From: an uncultured Elusimicrobia bacterium
Lineage (GTDB): Bacteria > Elusimicrobiota > Elusimicrobia > Elusimicrobiales > UBA9959
Length of the DNA: 56,809 nucleotides
Reading direction: 5' to 3'
NCBI GenBank assembly: GCA_903889965.1
Contig: CAISZM010000049.1
Span: 1-56,809 of the forward strand
Part shown: positions 9,086 through 17,419 of the stretch, piece by piece
Position numbering within the stretch: the first letter of the stretch is position 1
Layout: the number at the start of each line of letters is the position of its first letter
Made by a program: the position numbers and the translations under genes
Notes under the pieces: model-generated
Seen by the model: the letters and a program-made list of their open reading frames with translations, nothing else
Told to the model about the DNA's origin: nothing
Databases searched by the model: none

Positions 9086-9760
9086 ATGGCCGTTGCCAAA
9101 AAAAACGTTACAGTGCTGATAGCTGACGACCAGACCCTTTTCAGAGAGGGCATTAAGGATCTTCTCGAGGACGAAAAAGGCATAACCGTGGTGGGAGAGG
9201 CCTCCAACGGCCCGGAAGTGGTAGCCATGGCCAAAAAACTGAAGCCGGATGTCATCCTGATGGACATAAAGCTCCCTCAGATGGACGGCGTTTCCGCGAC
9301 CCGCGTTATCCGCAAAGAATGTCCCCAGACCAATGTGCTGATCCTCTCCAGCTATGAGGACGAGGCGCATGTTACCGAGGCCATACAGGCCGGGGCCAAC
9401 GGCTACCTCTCCAAGATGCTCCCGGCGTCCGAACTTGTGCACGCGCTTAAGACCTTCACCAGCGAGGGCGTGATGATACCCCAGCCGATAATGGGCAAAC
9501 TGATACAGGGCCTTCGCCAGATGGGTACGCCCGGCTATGACAGCTCTCCCGATTCCCTGACCGCCACCGAGATGAAGGTTATGGCCCTGCTCGGCAAGGG
9601 CAAGAGCAACAAGGAGATCGCGGCCGAACTCGACTGCAGCGTAAAGACCGTGAAGAACCACCTTAACAGCATCTTCCAGAAGCTTGGCGTCAACAACCGG
9701 ACCGAAGCGGTGGTGAGGGCCATGGAAAAGGGCCTTATCTCCGCGGAGGACGGAAGATAA
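9086..9760 (+). CDS. NarL/FixJ-type response regulator
   Basis: 224 residues. The receiver has D14-D15 (LIADDQTLFREGI), phosphoacceptor D60 in VILMDIKLPQMDG and the usual SSYEDEA loop. The conserved Lys position is in YLSKMLPASEL. The LuxR-type helix-turn-helix is complete: TATEMKVMALLGKGKSNKEI, AAELDCSVKTVKNHLNSIFQ, KLGVNNRTEAV. An AAGGAG site lies before the ATG. It follows the hybrid kinase closely and is very likely the output of that pair. A terminator follows. Confidence 0.95.
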   Translation: MAVAKKNVTVLIADDQTLFREGIKDLLEDEKGITVVGEASNGPEVVAMAKKLKPDVILMDIKLPQMDGVSATRVIRKECPQTNVLILSSYEDEAHVTEAIQAGANGYLSKMLPASELVHALKTFTSEGVMIPQPIMGKLIQGLRQMGTPGYDSSPDSLTATEMKVMALLGKGKSNKEIAAELDCSVKTVKNHLNSIFQKLGVNNRTEAVVRAMEKGLISAEDGR

Positions 9761-9824
9761 AGATCAGCGCCGCAAAATGCCGGAGGCGAAAGTAAGGTTC
9801 GCGAGGCTTTTGCTTTTCCGCGGG

Positions 9825-9859
9825 AGTGGCCGGTCCAGATGGCCGGCCGCTCTTTTTTT
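9825..9859 (+). terminator. intrinsic terminator after the NarL regulator
   Basis: AGTGGCCGG pairs with CCGGCCGCT (one G-T pair) around a short loop and is followed by CTTTTTTT. Confidence 0.8.
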
Positions 9860-9906
9860 GGGGGCGGTTCCCGCAAGTCCAATGTCCCGCAATGTTTCCC
9901 GGGGCC

Positions 9907-9935
9907 TTGAAAAACGTCAGGGTTGGTGGTATAAC
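9907..9935 (+). promoter_or_regulatory. sigma70-type promoter of the pseudopilus operon
   Basis: TTGAAA at 9907-9912 and TATAAC at 9930-9935 are separated by exactly 17 bases. Transcription would start near 9942, about 30 bases before the ATG at 9972. This argues against longer upstream starts for that gene. Confidence 0.7.
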
Positions 9936-9971
9936 ATAGGCTGGAGCGGTGTATTGAGGCTTGGGAGAGGG

Positions 9972-10235
9972 ATGATTAAAAAGGATCTGCTGAACGGGGT
10001 GAAAAAACGACTGCCGGACCTGCGCCGCTGGCGGGCGGCCCTGTTGTGTTCCCTGCCTTACCCCGGAGTTCCGTGGCGCGTTGAACGGCGCGGGCAGACC
10101 ACGGTGGAATACCTTATGATGCTGGTCCTGGTCGCCAGCGTGGCGGTGATATTGTTCCTGGCCTTCTACAAGCGGATCCTGGGGGGCATATTCACCGTGG
10201 TCGGGCTGATACTGGGCGCCGGGACGCCCTCGTAG
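9972..10235 (+). CDS. Flp-type pilin-like protein
   Basis: 87 residues from the ATG at 9972, downstream of the promoter and a GGGAGAGGG site. A basic leader of about 40 residues ends in RRGQTTVEYLMMLVLVASVA: cleavage between G and Q would leave a mature protein with Glu at position 5, the hallmark of type IV and Flp pilins, followed by one hydrophobic helix (VEYLMMLVLVASVAVILFLA). The mature part is only about 45 residues, as in Flp pilins. The long leader is unusual. It heads an operon of proteins with similar G|Q sites, so it may be the major subunit of a Tad-like pilus or pseudopilus. No ATPase or secretin gene is in the window. Confidence 0.7.
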   Translation: MIKKDLLNGVKKRLPDLRRWRAALLCSLPYPGVPWRVERRGQTTVEYLMMLVLVASVAVILFLAFYKRILGGIFTVVGLILGAGTPS

Positions 10236-10264
10236 CCGGGCGCAGAGGCAGGAAGGTCGGGAAT

Positions 10265-11410
10265 ATGAGCGTTAAATCTTCAAAACACGGCTTTTTGCCG
10301 TTCACGCCCCGCGCTTTACGCCTGGCCGTCCGGGGGGGGCAGATCCTCATTCCCTCGCTGCTGGTGGTCCCGTCTTTGCTCATATTCGTCTACCTGCTTT
10401 TTGAGACCACCAAGCTGTCCCGCGAAAAGATACGCCAGCAGTTCGCCGTGGACTCCGCGGCTTTCATACAGATGGGTGACTACACCAACCTGCTTAACCG
10501 CACGGCCTATGTGGACGGGGCCTTCCCCTACCGTATTTTCAAGGAAGCTTACGATTGCCCTCCGGAGAAAAAACTGCAGGCGGCGCGGGACGGCGACCCG
10601 GAGGTCTGCCCTTATCAAATGCTTTACGACGCCGGAGCTATCCCCAAATACACCGGCGACACCGAAGGTTCCCCTCCGACTCCGCTCGACGATAAGGCCA
10701 AGTGGACCATACAGTTCAGCGACGCCAGGCCGGATTACGCGGGCAACCCTAGCTCCAAAATACCCACGCCCCTCTTCGATCTCATAACCAAGAAGCAGGC
10801 TATAGAGCTGTATATAGGCTTCAAAGGCGAGGCCACGGGTATTTATAAGTTTTATGCCCAGGTCTACAGCCTCCTCGGTTCCGTGGAGGCGTCGCAGTGG
10901 ACGGTTTTCGATCGGCTTACGAAGACTTTCAATTTCTACCGCAAATCCTACACACTTAATACGAACAGCCAGGAGTGCGTAACCGGCGCCTGCGAGGGTC
11001 TTAGCGCCGGATTTATAGGCAGCAGGCTTGAGAAAGACCACAACTTTTTCATGCATTACATCAGCAGTATTGAGTTCTACGCGAAGGTCTACACAGGCGC
11101 CACCCTGCCGCCCTACTACATAGGCAGGACCAACCCGCCTATGGATATGACGGTCATTACTCCGGACGGCCTTTTCCAGCTTGCCACGGTCACGGACGGG
11201 ATCCTCGACAAGCTCGGCGGCGGGTTGGACGTATACCAGGGCTGGACCCCGCCCAAGAACTTTTTCAACGTTAACTTCGGGGGAGGGTGCTCAATGGGCC
11301 GCCCGTGCGTGCACACCCTGATAGCTACGCAGTGCCCGCAGCTCGGCAGCGGCAATAACTGCGTCTGGCCCTCGCCTACCCCGAAATACCAGACCAGGCA
11401 GTACCCCTGA
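10265..11410 (+). CDS. TadG-like pilus-associated protein
   Basis: 381 residues. After a basic N-terminus, RGGQILIPSLLVVPSLLIFV forms a single membrane helix resembling the processed N-terminus of TadE/TadG proteins (G|Q), but position 5 is Pro instead of Glu, so processing is uncertain. The rest (about 70-381) is a polar exported domain rich in Tyr, Pro and Gly with several Cys (CPPE, CPYQ, ECVTGAC, CSMGRPC, QCPQL, NNC), suggesting disulfides. I recognise no catalytic motif. It lies 29 bases after the pilin gene and probably belongs to the same transcript. Confidence 0.55.
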   Translation: MSVKSSKHGFLPFTPRALRLAVRGGQILIPSLLVVPSLLIFVYLLFETTKLSREKIRQQFAVDSAAFIQMGDYTNLLNRTAYVDGAFPYRIFKEAYDCPPEKKLQAARDGDPEVCPYQMLYDAGAIPKYTGDTEGSPPTPLDDKAKWTIQFSDARPDYAGNPSSKIPTPLFDLITKKQAIELYIGFKGEATGIYKFYAQVYSLLGSVEASQWTVFDRLTKTFNFYRKSYTLNTNSQECVTGACEGLSAGFIGSRLEKDHNFFMHYISSIEFYAKVYTGATLPPYYIGRTNPPMDMTVITPDGLFQLATVTDGILDKLGGGLDVYQGWTPPKNFFNVNFGGGCSMGRPCVHTLIATQCPQLGSGNNCVWPSPTPKYQTRQYP

Positions 11411-11457
11411 CGCCGTCCGTCCGGGCCGCGCCAGGGGGCGGTAACGCGGTTAAAATT

Positions 11458-12051
11458 ATGGGAAAGAACATCAAAGAAAATTTACGGTTCATGGCCGGAA
11501 GCCTGCTTCGTCCCTTGCGCCGCGGGCGCAAGGGACAGGCGATGACCGAATTGGTCCTGCTTTTCCCTATGTTCCTGATAATATTCTTCCTGACAAGCCA
11601 GATATTCGCGCTGCTGGTCCTCGTGCAGAAGCTCGAGATAGGGTCATACTACGCGGCAAGGCGCTGGCAGCTTGAATCGCACCTGAGCGCTGACCACATG
11701 ACCTGGGACGACAACTCGCTCCTTCCCGATATAAAAAAGAACGTCAGCCGCTACCTGGGCTTCGACAACCAGGTCGTTAGAGATTTTCTCGGCCTTAGCA
11801 GCCTCGATATTAAGGTCGTGCGCACGCAGGTCTGGAACATCGTCACCGTGACGGTGGGTACCAAACGCACGTCGACCGGGACAAAGCTGCTTTGTAAATT
11901 CCCCAAGCAGGCGGTATGCACTTCCCCATACGGCGCGGCCTGCATGAGCGGCCACGATTATATCTGCGGAGGCGGCAGACAGTTGCAGGTAATAAAGTAC
12001 GTTCCCAACCGCGACAGGCCGGTGCAGTTCGTCCTTCCTGGGATAAAATAA
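11458..12051 (+). CDS. TadE-like pseudopilin
   Basis: 197 residues. The N-terminus is basic (RPLRRGRKGQAMTEL) and a G|Q cleavage would leave Glu at position 5 (QAMTE), followed by a strong helix LVLLFPMFLIIFFLTSQIFA. This is the TadE-like prepilin arrangement. The exported part carries four Cys in its second half (CKF, CTS, CMSG, CGGG) and a basic region. No strong ribosome site is visible before the ATG. Same strand and close spacing to the previous two genes; a minor pilin or assembly role is inferred. Confidence 0.65.
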   Translation: MGKNIKENLRFMAGSLLRPLRRGRKGQAMTELVLLFPMFLIIFFLTSQIFALLVLVQKLEIGSYYAARRWQLESHLSADHMTWDDNSLLPDIKKNVSRYLGFDNQVVRDFLGLSSLDIKVVRTQVWNIVTVTVGTKRTSTGTKLLCKFPKQAVCTSPYGAACMSGHDYICGGGRQLQVIKYVPNRDRPVQFVLPGIK

Positions 12052-12220
12052 GGCGCCAGTGGCGTAAAAATAAAATTTCCGCGCCGGGACGCTGCGGCTG
12101 CGCCCCCGCTCTTGAAGTCCGCCGTTTACTCTGCTATAACATCCCTGTTGCGGGTAAGGGCCCTGGTGATGGTGAAGAACCAGTCTCCAGGCCCGCGTTT
12201 TTTTGTGTGGAGGAAAGCTT

Positions 12221-13454
12221 ATGCCTTCCGGCGAAGAACAAGAGGAAAGCCGCGGATCCGTCTCCCCGGAGGGAGGGGGGGACGCGAGGCGCCTGTGGCC
12301 TCTCGCTTTCCTTCTTACGGTTTTTTTCCTGGCCGGCGGCTACATCGCGGTGAATATGATGCGCGACTCCGCGCACAAGCTCGCCGGCGGGGACGACTAT
12401 AGGCGGCTCTCCGCCGACAGCGCCGTCTACGATGCCGGCCGGCCTCTGCCCGGGAACGTGAATATTTTTTCTTACGAGGAGCCGCGGCCCGAAGGCCCGG
12501 CGGCCCGGCCCGCCCCGGCGGATAATAAAAGATACGCGCCCGCCGCGCGTCAGCAGGGAGACTTAACTCCGTCCGCGCCTTCCGCGCCGTCACAGGCGGG
12601 GGGGCAGTGGGCCGGTGTGCCGGGAGAAACGGGCAGGAGCGGCTTATATCCCGGTGCGCAGTCCGCTTTCGCGAGGATGCAGGTGAAGGGGACGTTCATT
12701 ACGGGGGGTCACGGCGTCGATCCCCCTAAAACCTCCGGCGCGGCGGCGGATCCCCAGGCGGCCGTCTCCCCCGGCGGCGGCCGGCGCGGCGCGGAAGGAT
12801 GCCGGCGCGGGCGCGCCCGCGAAAAGCGCCGGGACCTCGGTGCTTTCCTCCCTGAAGGGCGTGTTTTTCGCATCGCTGCACGGAGCCAGGATAGCGTCGC
12901 AAGACTCGGCCAAAACCTGGATAGCCAAAAATTTCGATAATGTCCCGGAGTACGATACCGCTCTTCAATACGACGAAAATGTCCGCGCCAAGCTTGATAA
13001 GATAAATCCCAATTCTATTCCCAAGTTCCTTCGCGACCAGACCGTGACCGCGGACGACGCTAAACGGCTTTATGCCTCCGATGTTAACGAGCCTGAGGTC
13101 GACAAGCCTGACACGAAAGAGGCCCTTAAAGAGGACACTGCCTACCAGCGAAAGAAGGCGTTCAGCGATATGGCCGGCGGCATGCTCAACGGAATGTACG
13201 CCGGGCTGGGCACCGGGGGCGGGAGCGGGGTGGCACGCGGCGAGGACGGAGAAACCTCGTCCGCCGAGGACCCGTCGGGCGACCCGGATCTGGGGAATGT
13301 GGACGAGTTCGGGAATACCACTCTGGACGGGGGGGGCGGCCTCCGGTACATCTTCAGTCCCGAAGGCGAGATACTGGGTTGCGATAGTCAGGACGCGCAG
13401 ATGTGCCTGTTGCCCGGCAACGGCGGCTGCCCCGCAGGCCTGGTGTTGAATTGA
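12221..13454 (+). pseudogene. membrane-anchored envelope protein with a broken reading frame
   Basis: A GGAGG site precedes the ATG at 12221. The first frame encodes a polar start, one transmembrane helix (RLWPLAFLLTVFFLAGGYIA, about 26-45) and a Pro/Ala/Gly-rich linker. Near 12765-12800, in a GGCGGCGGCC tract, this frame turns into an Arg-rich string and stops at 12940. The frame one base later continues naturally as GAGAPAKSAGTSVLSSLKGV and runs to 13454 with a helix-rich then Gly/Asp-rich domain ending GCPAGLVLN. A single-base insertion (or a two-base loss) best explains this. Alternatives are a sequencing error, programmed +1 frameshifting, or two overlapping genes, the second from a GTG at 12840. 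Operon position suggests an envelope role; function unknown. Confidence 0.6.
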
Positions 13455-13504
13455 GCTCCGCTTAAACCCGCCTGACGGGCCTGAAGGCGGTTCGAGGAGG
13501 AAAG

Positions 13505-14623
13505 ATGCGCCGACTTTTGCCGTTTATCCTTTTTCTTGTCTCGGGCTGCGGCGGGAATTCGGCGGACCCGCGGGAAATCGAGAATATATTCAACAAACAC
13601 GGCTGGTCGGCGTCCCCCGGGCCGGTGGCCCGGGTTTTTTCCGGGACGGGCTCACTTCGCTCCATTGACGCCTATGCGGTAGTGTCGGGCCCCGGCCTAC
13701 GCCCGGAACGCGATTACCCGGCGCCCCTCAAGGCCGGGGCCGGCTTAACCCTGTGGGAAACCGCCGGAGGTTTTGCCGTTGTGAAGGTGTTCCCCGGCTC
13801 GCCAGCGGCGGCCGCCGGGCTTAAGGCCGGGGATATACTGACTAAAGTGGACGGCAAGCCGGCGGCGGGGATCACTGCCGCCGCCCGGAACGCTTTTTTT
13901 TACGGGCAGAAAGGAGGAGAGTTCTCGTTCACGGGCAGCAGGAAGGACGGTTCCGCTATTTCAGGTTTTCTTAAACGGGATTTAGGGGCTATGCCCGCTG
14001 TATGGGGTTTCCTTGTCCCGGGGGAAAGGACGGCCTACCTGCGCATAGCCTCTTTTTCGGATAAAACAGCGGAGGCCGTTAAAGCGGAGCTCACGGATCT
14101 GGCGGCCTCGGGCGCCGCCGCAGTCATACTGGACCTGCGCCATAATTACGGCGGTTCGCTGGACGGGGCGGCCGGAACACTGGGGCTGTTCTCCCCGGGG
14201 CCCGGGGCGCTCTTCAGGACGGTATCTGCGCGGGCGGGTTACGTCAGGGAGTACTCAGCCAAAAAAACGGGCCCTTACCCGGGTATTAAGCTGGCGGTGC
14301 TCATCGATCACGGTTCCGTCTCAAGGGCCGAAATTTTCGCGGCGTCCCTGCGCGAGGCGGGCCGCGCGTTCACCGCCGGCGGTCCTACCGCGGGGAATGT
14401 CTCCATTACTAAGACCTTCAGGCTCACAAAAGGCGGAACCCTGCGTCTTACCGTGGCCAGGCTTGTAACCCCGGCAGGGAAAGACCTGGACGGGAGAGGC
14501 CTCGCTCCTGACCTGCCCGTTAAGGACCTGCCTGGGGGGAGATACGCCTTCTCCAACGATTTCCCTCCGCCGCTGGCGAGCGGGGACCCCGTTATAGGCG
14601 CGGCGCTGGCAAAGCTGCGGTAG
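13505..14623 (+). CDS. lipoprotein PDZ-S41-type protease homologue, catalytic Lys missing
   Basis: 372 residues from an ATG with a GAGGAGG site. The signal ends in a lipobox (LVSGC), so the protein should be lipid-anchored. A PDZ domain is near 85-155 (GGFAVVKVFPGSPAAAAGLK, GDILTKVDGKP). The S41/C-terminal-processing-protease core follows: TAYLRIASF, VILDLRHNYGGS, and DHGSVSRAEIFAAS with the nucleophile at S273. In this family the general-base Lys lies 25 residues later in a GKG motif; here that position is N298 in GGPTAGNVSITK. Activity may be lost or use another residue. It is the last gene of the pseudopilus cluster and could process or bind its products. Confidence 0.8.
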   Translation: MRRLLPFILFLVSGCGGNSADPREIENIFNKHGWSASPGPVARVFSGTGSLRSIDAYAVVSGPGLRPERDYPAPLKAGAGLTLWETAGGFAVVKVFPGSPAAAAGLKAGDILTKVDGKPAAGITAAARNAFFYGQKGGEFSFTGSRKDGSAISGFLKRDLGAMPAVWGFLVPGERTAYLRIASFSDKTAEAVKAELTDLAASGAAAVILDLRHNYGGSLDGAAGTLGLFSPGPGALFRTVSARAGYVREYSAKKTGPYPGIKLAVLIDHGSVSRAEIFAASLREAGRAFTAGGPTAGNVSITKTFRLTKGGTLRLTVARLVTPAGKDLDGRGLAPDLPVKDLPGGRYAFSNDFPPPLASGDPVIGAALAKLR

Positions 14624-14840
14624 GGCCGCGCTGCCTGGATCCCGCCGGCTCTTTTGTAACCCGAAAAATCCCTTTTCACCTTTATCCTGCCCCGCGGTCC
14701 CGGTCCCCGCGTCCGCGGGCTTAAATAGCCTGTTAACATTTGTGTAACTAAATGGAAACGGGGTTTTCCTAGAATATAGAAGGCAGAGAACAGCATAAAG
14801 CTGCCCTGAGAGACAGAAAGCACGAGACCGGGTGAACTAT

Positions 14841-17006
14841 ATGGACGAAATGGATAATAAGAACGTACAGCAGGGCATGCCGCCCGCGCCGCCCGCCATA
14901 TTCAGGCCCAGCCCGCCTCAGCAGGTCCAGCCGGCAGCGGATATCGCCGCCGAGGAGGCCGTCAGGATCAAAGAGGAAAAGGGCAGGCTGGAAAATAAAA
15001 TTTCGGATATGGAGAAGCTTCTGTCGCAGGAGAAGGAACGCGCACTGCTCGCGACTCTCAAAAATCAGCAGGACGAGGCCCTTTCGTCCCGCGTCGAATC
15101 CTCTCTGAAGGACATACAGGACAAGATGCGTCGCGACAGGCGCGACCACGAGGTTGAGGAAGAGAGGCTCCTGCTTAAAGGCAAGATAAAGGAACTCGAA
15201 ACCCGCCTGGCCCAGGAACGCGAAACCTGGATGCAGACGCTCAAGGAACAGATGTCGGATCGCGAGACCCAGGGGCGCGACGTGGAGGGGCATTTTGTCC
15301 ACCGCCTCCAGGAAATGGAGCGCCGCTGGCTCGACGAAAAGGCCCAGTGGCAGAAAGAGATCTCCTCGCGGGAGGACACAATCCGCTCGCTCCAATCGAC
15401 CGCCGAAAAGCTGCGTGAACTGGAAGACGAATTCCGCAGGGTCTCCCTCGAAAAAGCCATGATGGAAAGGGATGCCTCGAAGCTTAAGGACGAGGTGGCC
15501 CGCGCCGAGCGCGAAAAAGCCTCCATAGAGTCCTATATAAAGATAATCCCCGATAAGGAGCGCGAACTCGCAGGCCTGAAAGCCGATAACGCGATGCTGC
15601 GCGGCCGCGAGGAGATGGCCCGCGCGGAGGCCCGGCACCAGGAGGAAAAGAGCAATTATGAGCAGGAAAAGCTGCAGAAAGAGATAGGGCGGCTGCAGGC
15701 GGAGATCGGCAGCATTGCCGACCGCAAGAATACCGAGAAGAGCGAGGAGGTCCGGAGACTCCAGCACGGTTTTGACATCCAGATGCAGGATAAGGAAAAG
15801 GCCATAGCCGACCTTTCCGGGGAAAAAGTGCGCGCCATTTCGGAACTGATAAAGGTAAGGAGCTTCGTTTCCAGGGTGCAGGCTATCAACGCCGCGCTGG
15901 ACAAAGAGCGCGGGCAGCTGCGCCTTGAGAAAATGCAGCTGGCCCAGAACATGGCGGCGCAGCTGGAGGAAATGCGCCGCCTGAAGCAGGAGATGGACGG
16001 TCTGAAGGCGGTCCACCAGGCGGAACTGACCAGGATAAAGAACGGTTACGGAGCGGAGGTGGCCCGCAAGCACGCCGAAGAGGTGGCGGAGATGGTGCGC
16101 TCGCACCAGGAAGAGCTCTCGAGCCTGTCTATCACCCATCAGCAGGATCTCGCTAACTCCACATCCGTCCACCAGGCCGAAGTGGCGCGGCTGCTCAGGC
16201 TGCGCCAGGAAGACGCCGCAAGGTCCGCCGCGGCACTGCAGGGGGAGATAGCCAAGATAGCGGCCGAACGCCAGGCCGAGTTCGACGAAAAAGCTTCGCA
16301 GCTGCGTGCCAAGCTGGAGGCCGAGGTCGAAGCGGAAAAGAACGCGATGCGCGGCCAGTTGGAAGAGGAATACGAACGCCGCCTCAAGACTTCCGGCGCG
16401 GATAAAGACGCCATGCAGGAAGCCTCAGCAGCGTTCGAGCGCGAGAAGCTGAAGATCACCGCGGCCGCCGCGGCCGAAAGGTCCGAAATGGCGGCCAGGA
16501 TAAAAGAATACGAGGCCCGCCTGGATAAAGCTGAAAACGAGGCCAAGAGGCAGGAACTGATGGCCGCAGCGATAGCTTCCCAGAAAGAGGACGCGGAGAG
16601 GGCAGCCGCGGCCGCCGCGGCGGACGCGGCCGGAGCGCGCGGCCAGCACGCCGCCTTCGAGGCCCGGAAAACTGCGCTGGAAGGCGAGCTCTCGATGCTG
16701 GCCAAGGACTTCAAGGAAGAAAGCGCGAACCGCGCCCGGTTCGAGTCGGAGCAGCAGTTCCTCAAGCAGGCTATACAGAAGATGGAAGAGCAGGCCAAGG
16801 CGACGGCCGAGGCGCTGGAAGCCGAACGCATCAACCTGGCGAGCCTTCAGGCGGCCTCCGAAGAGCAGCGCGCCATGGATTCGTCCCGCATAGCCGAAAT
16901 AAGCGCCGAGCTGGACAGCTATAAAGCCATAGAGAAGTCCTTCACCGACAGGCTCAAGTGGGCTATAACGGGCAAAAAGGATGAAAACTCCGAGGACAAC
17001 CCTTAA
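14841..17006 (+). CDS. long coiled-coil protein
   Basis: About 721 residues. Start options are the GTG at 14832, ATG 14841 and ATG 14850; 14841 is chosen without a decisive ribosome site. After a Pro/Gln-rich head (about 10-45: PPAPPAIFRPSPPQQ) the protein is almost entirely charged heptad-type helix, rich in Glu, Lys, Arg, Ala and Gln, from about 45 to 700. The Ala-rich part (about 530-610) includes AAAAERSE and AAAAAADAAG runs. No enzyme motif or membrane segment is seen. A structural, scaffold or chromosome/cell-pole role is possible. The FlbD/SwrD-like gene follows 57 bases later on the same strand. Confidence 0.75.
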   Translation: MDEMDNKNVQQGMPPAPPAIFRPSPPQQVQPAADIAAEEAVRIKEEKGRLENKISDMEKLLSQEKERALLATLKNQQDEALSSRVESSLKDIQDKMRRDRRDHEVEEERLLLKGKIKELETRLAQERETWMQTLKEQMSDRETQGRDVEGHFVHRLQEMERRWLDEKAQWQKEISSREDTIRSLQSTAEKLRELEDEFRRVSLEKAMMERDASKLKDEVARAEREKASIESYIKIIPDKERELAGLKADNAMLRGREEMARAEARHQEEKSNYEQEKLQKEIGRLQAEIGSIADRKNTEKSEEVRRLQHGFDIQMQDKEKAIADLSGEKVRAISELIKVRSFVSRVQAINAALDKERGQLRLEKMQLAQNMAAQLEEMRRLKQEMDGLKAVHQAELTRIKNGYGAEVARKHAEEVAEMVRSHQEELSSLSITHQQDLANSTSVHQAEVARLLRLRQEDAARSAAALQGEIAKIAAERQAEFDEKASQLRAKLEAEVEAEKNAMRGQLEEEYERRLKTSGADKDAMQEASAAFEREKLKITAAAAAERSEMAARIKEYEARLDKAENEAKRQELMAAAIASQKEDAERAAAAAAADAAGARGQHAAFEARKTALEGELSMLAKDFKEESANRARFESEQQFLKQAIQKMEEQAKATAEALEAERINLASLQAASEEQRAMDSSRIAEISAELDSYKAIEKSFTDRLKWAITGKKDENSEDNP

Positions 17007-17063
17007 GGGTTTACCCCGAGGCATAATTGCCGCCGGGGCCTTCCCCCGGCGCGGGACGGACAA

Positions 17064-17294
17064 ATGATAAAACTTGAAAAACTCAACGGGTCTATGGTCG
17101 TGGTGAACGCCGAGCTTATAGAAAGCCTGGAGGCTGCCCCGGACACGGTTATCAACCTGGCAACGGGAAACCAGGTAGTGGTCAGGGACAGCGTGGACGC
17201 CGTTATCGCTAAGGTGGTGGCGTATAAAAAGCAGGTTTACGCGGAGCGCAGGTGCGTAAATCCGATAGAAGGACTGGGAAATAAGCCGGGGTGA
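17064..17294 (+). CDS. swrD: FlbD/SwrD-family small protein
   Basis: 76 residues matching the family pattern: MIKLEKLNGSMVVVNAELIE, then APDTVINLATGNQVVVRDSV with the conserved PDT, and an amphipathic helix (DAVIAKVVAYKKQV). In Bacillus this protein raises flagellar motor torque, and its gene normally lies between flagellar genes (flgE-fliL region). Here no flagellar gene is in sight; the partner is the coiled-coil gene upstream. It may be a remnant or work with another motility or envelope machine. A terminator follows within 55 bases. Confidence 0.85.
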   Translation: MIKLEKLNGSMVVVNAELIESLEAAPDTVINLATGNQVVVRDSVDAVIAKVVAYKKQVYAERRCVNPIEGLGNKPG

Positions 17295-17344
17295 CGGGCG
17301 CGCCTGATACAGGCCTGTGCGGCGCAATGGCCGCGTTGTTGTTT

Positions 17345-17374
17345 CGGACCGGGAAACCGGTCCGTTGTTTTATT
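17345..17374 (+). terminator. intrinsic terminator with GAAA tetraloop
   Basis: CGGACCGG, loop GAAA, CCGGTCCG: a perfect 8-bp stem followed by TTGTTTTATTTT. Confidence 0.9.
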
Positions 17375-17407
17375 TTCCGCCGCCCCGCCGGCTTCCGCCA
17401 AAAATAC

Positions 17408-17413
17408 TAAAAT
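17408..17413 (+). promoter_or_regulatory. -10 element giving a leaderless mnmA mRNA
   Basis: TAAAAT ends six bases before the ATG at 17420, which places the expected transcription start on the A of ATG. No Shine-Dalgarno is present and the strong terminator lies just upstream. Confidence 0.5.
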
Positions 17414-17419
17414 GTATCC

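Noticed and set aside
9777-9971. Upstream extension of the pilin-like gene
   Set aside because: It covers a terminator and a good promoter, so translation from there is unlikely.
12840-13454. Independent second gene starting at GTG 12840
   Set aside because: It has no ribosome site, and the upstream frame loses coding character at the same place, so one frame-broken gene is simpler.
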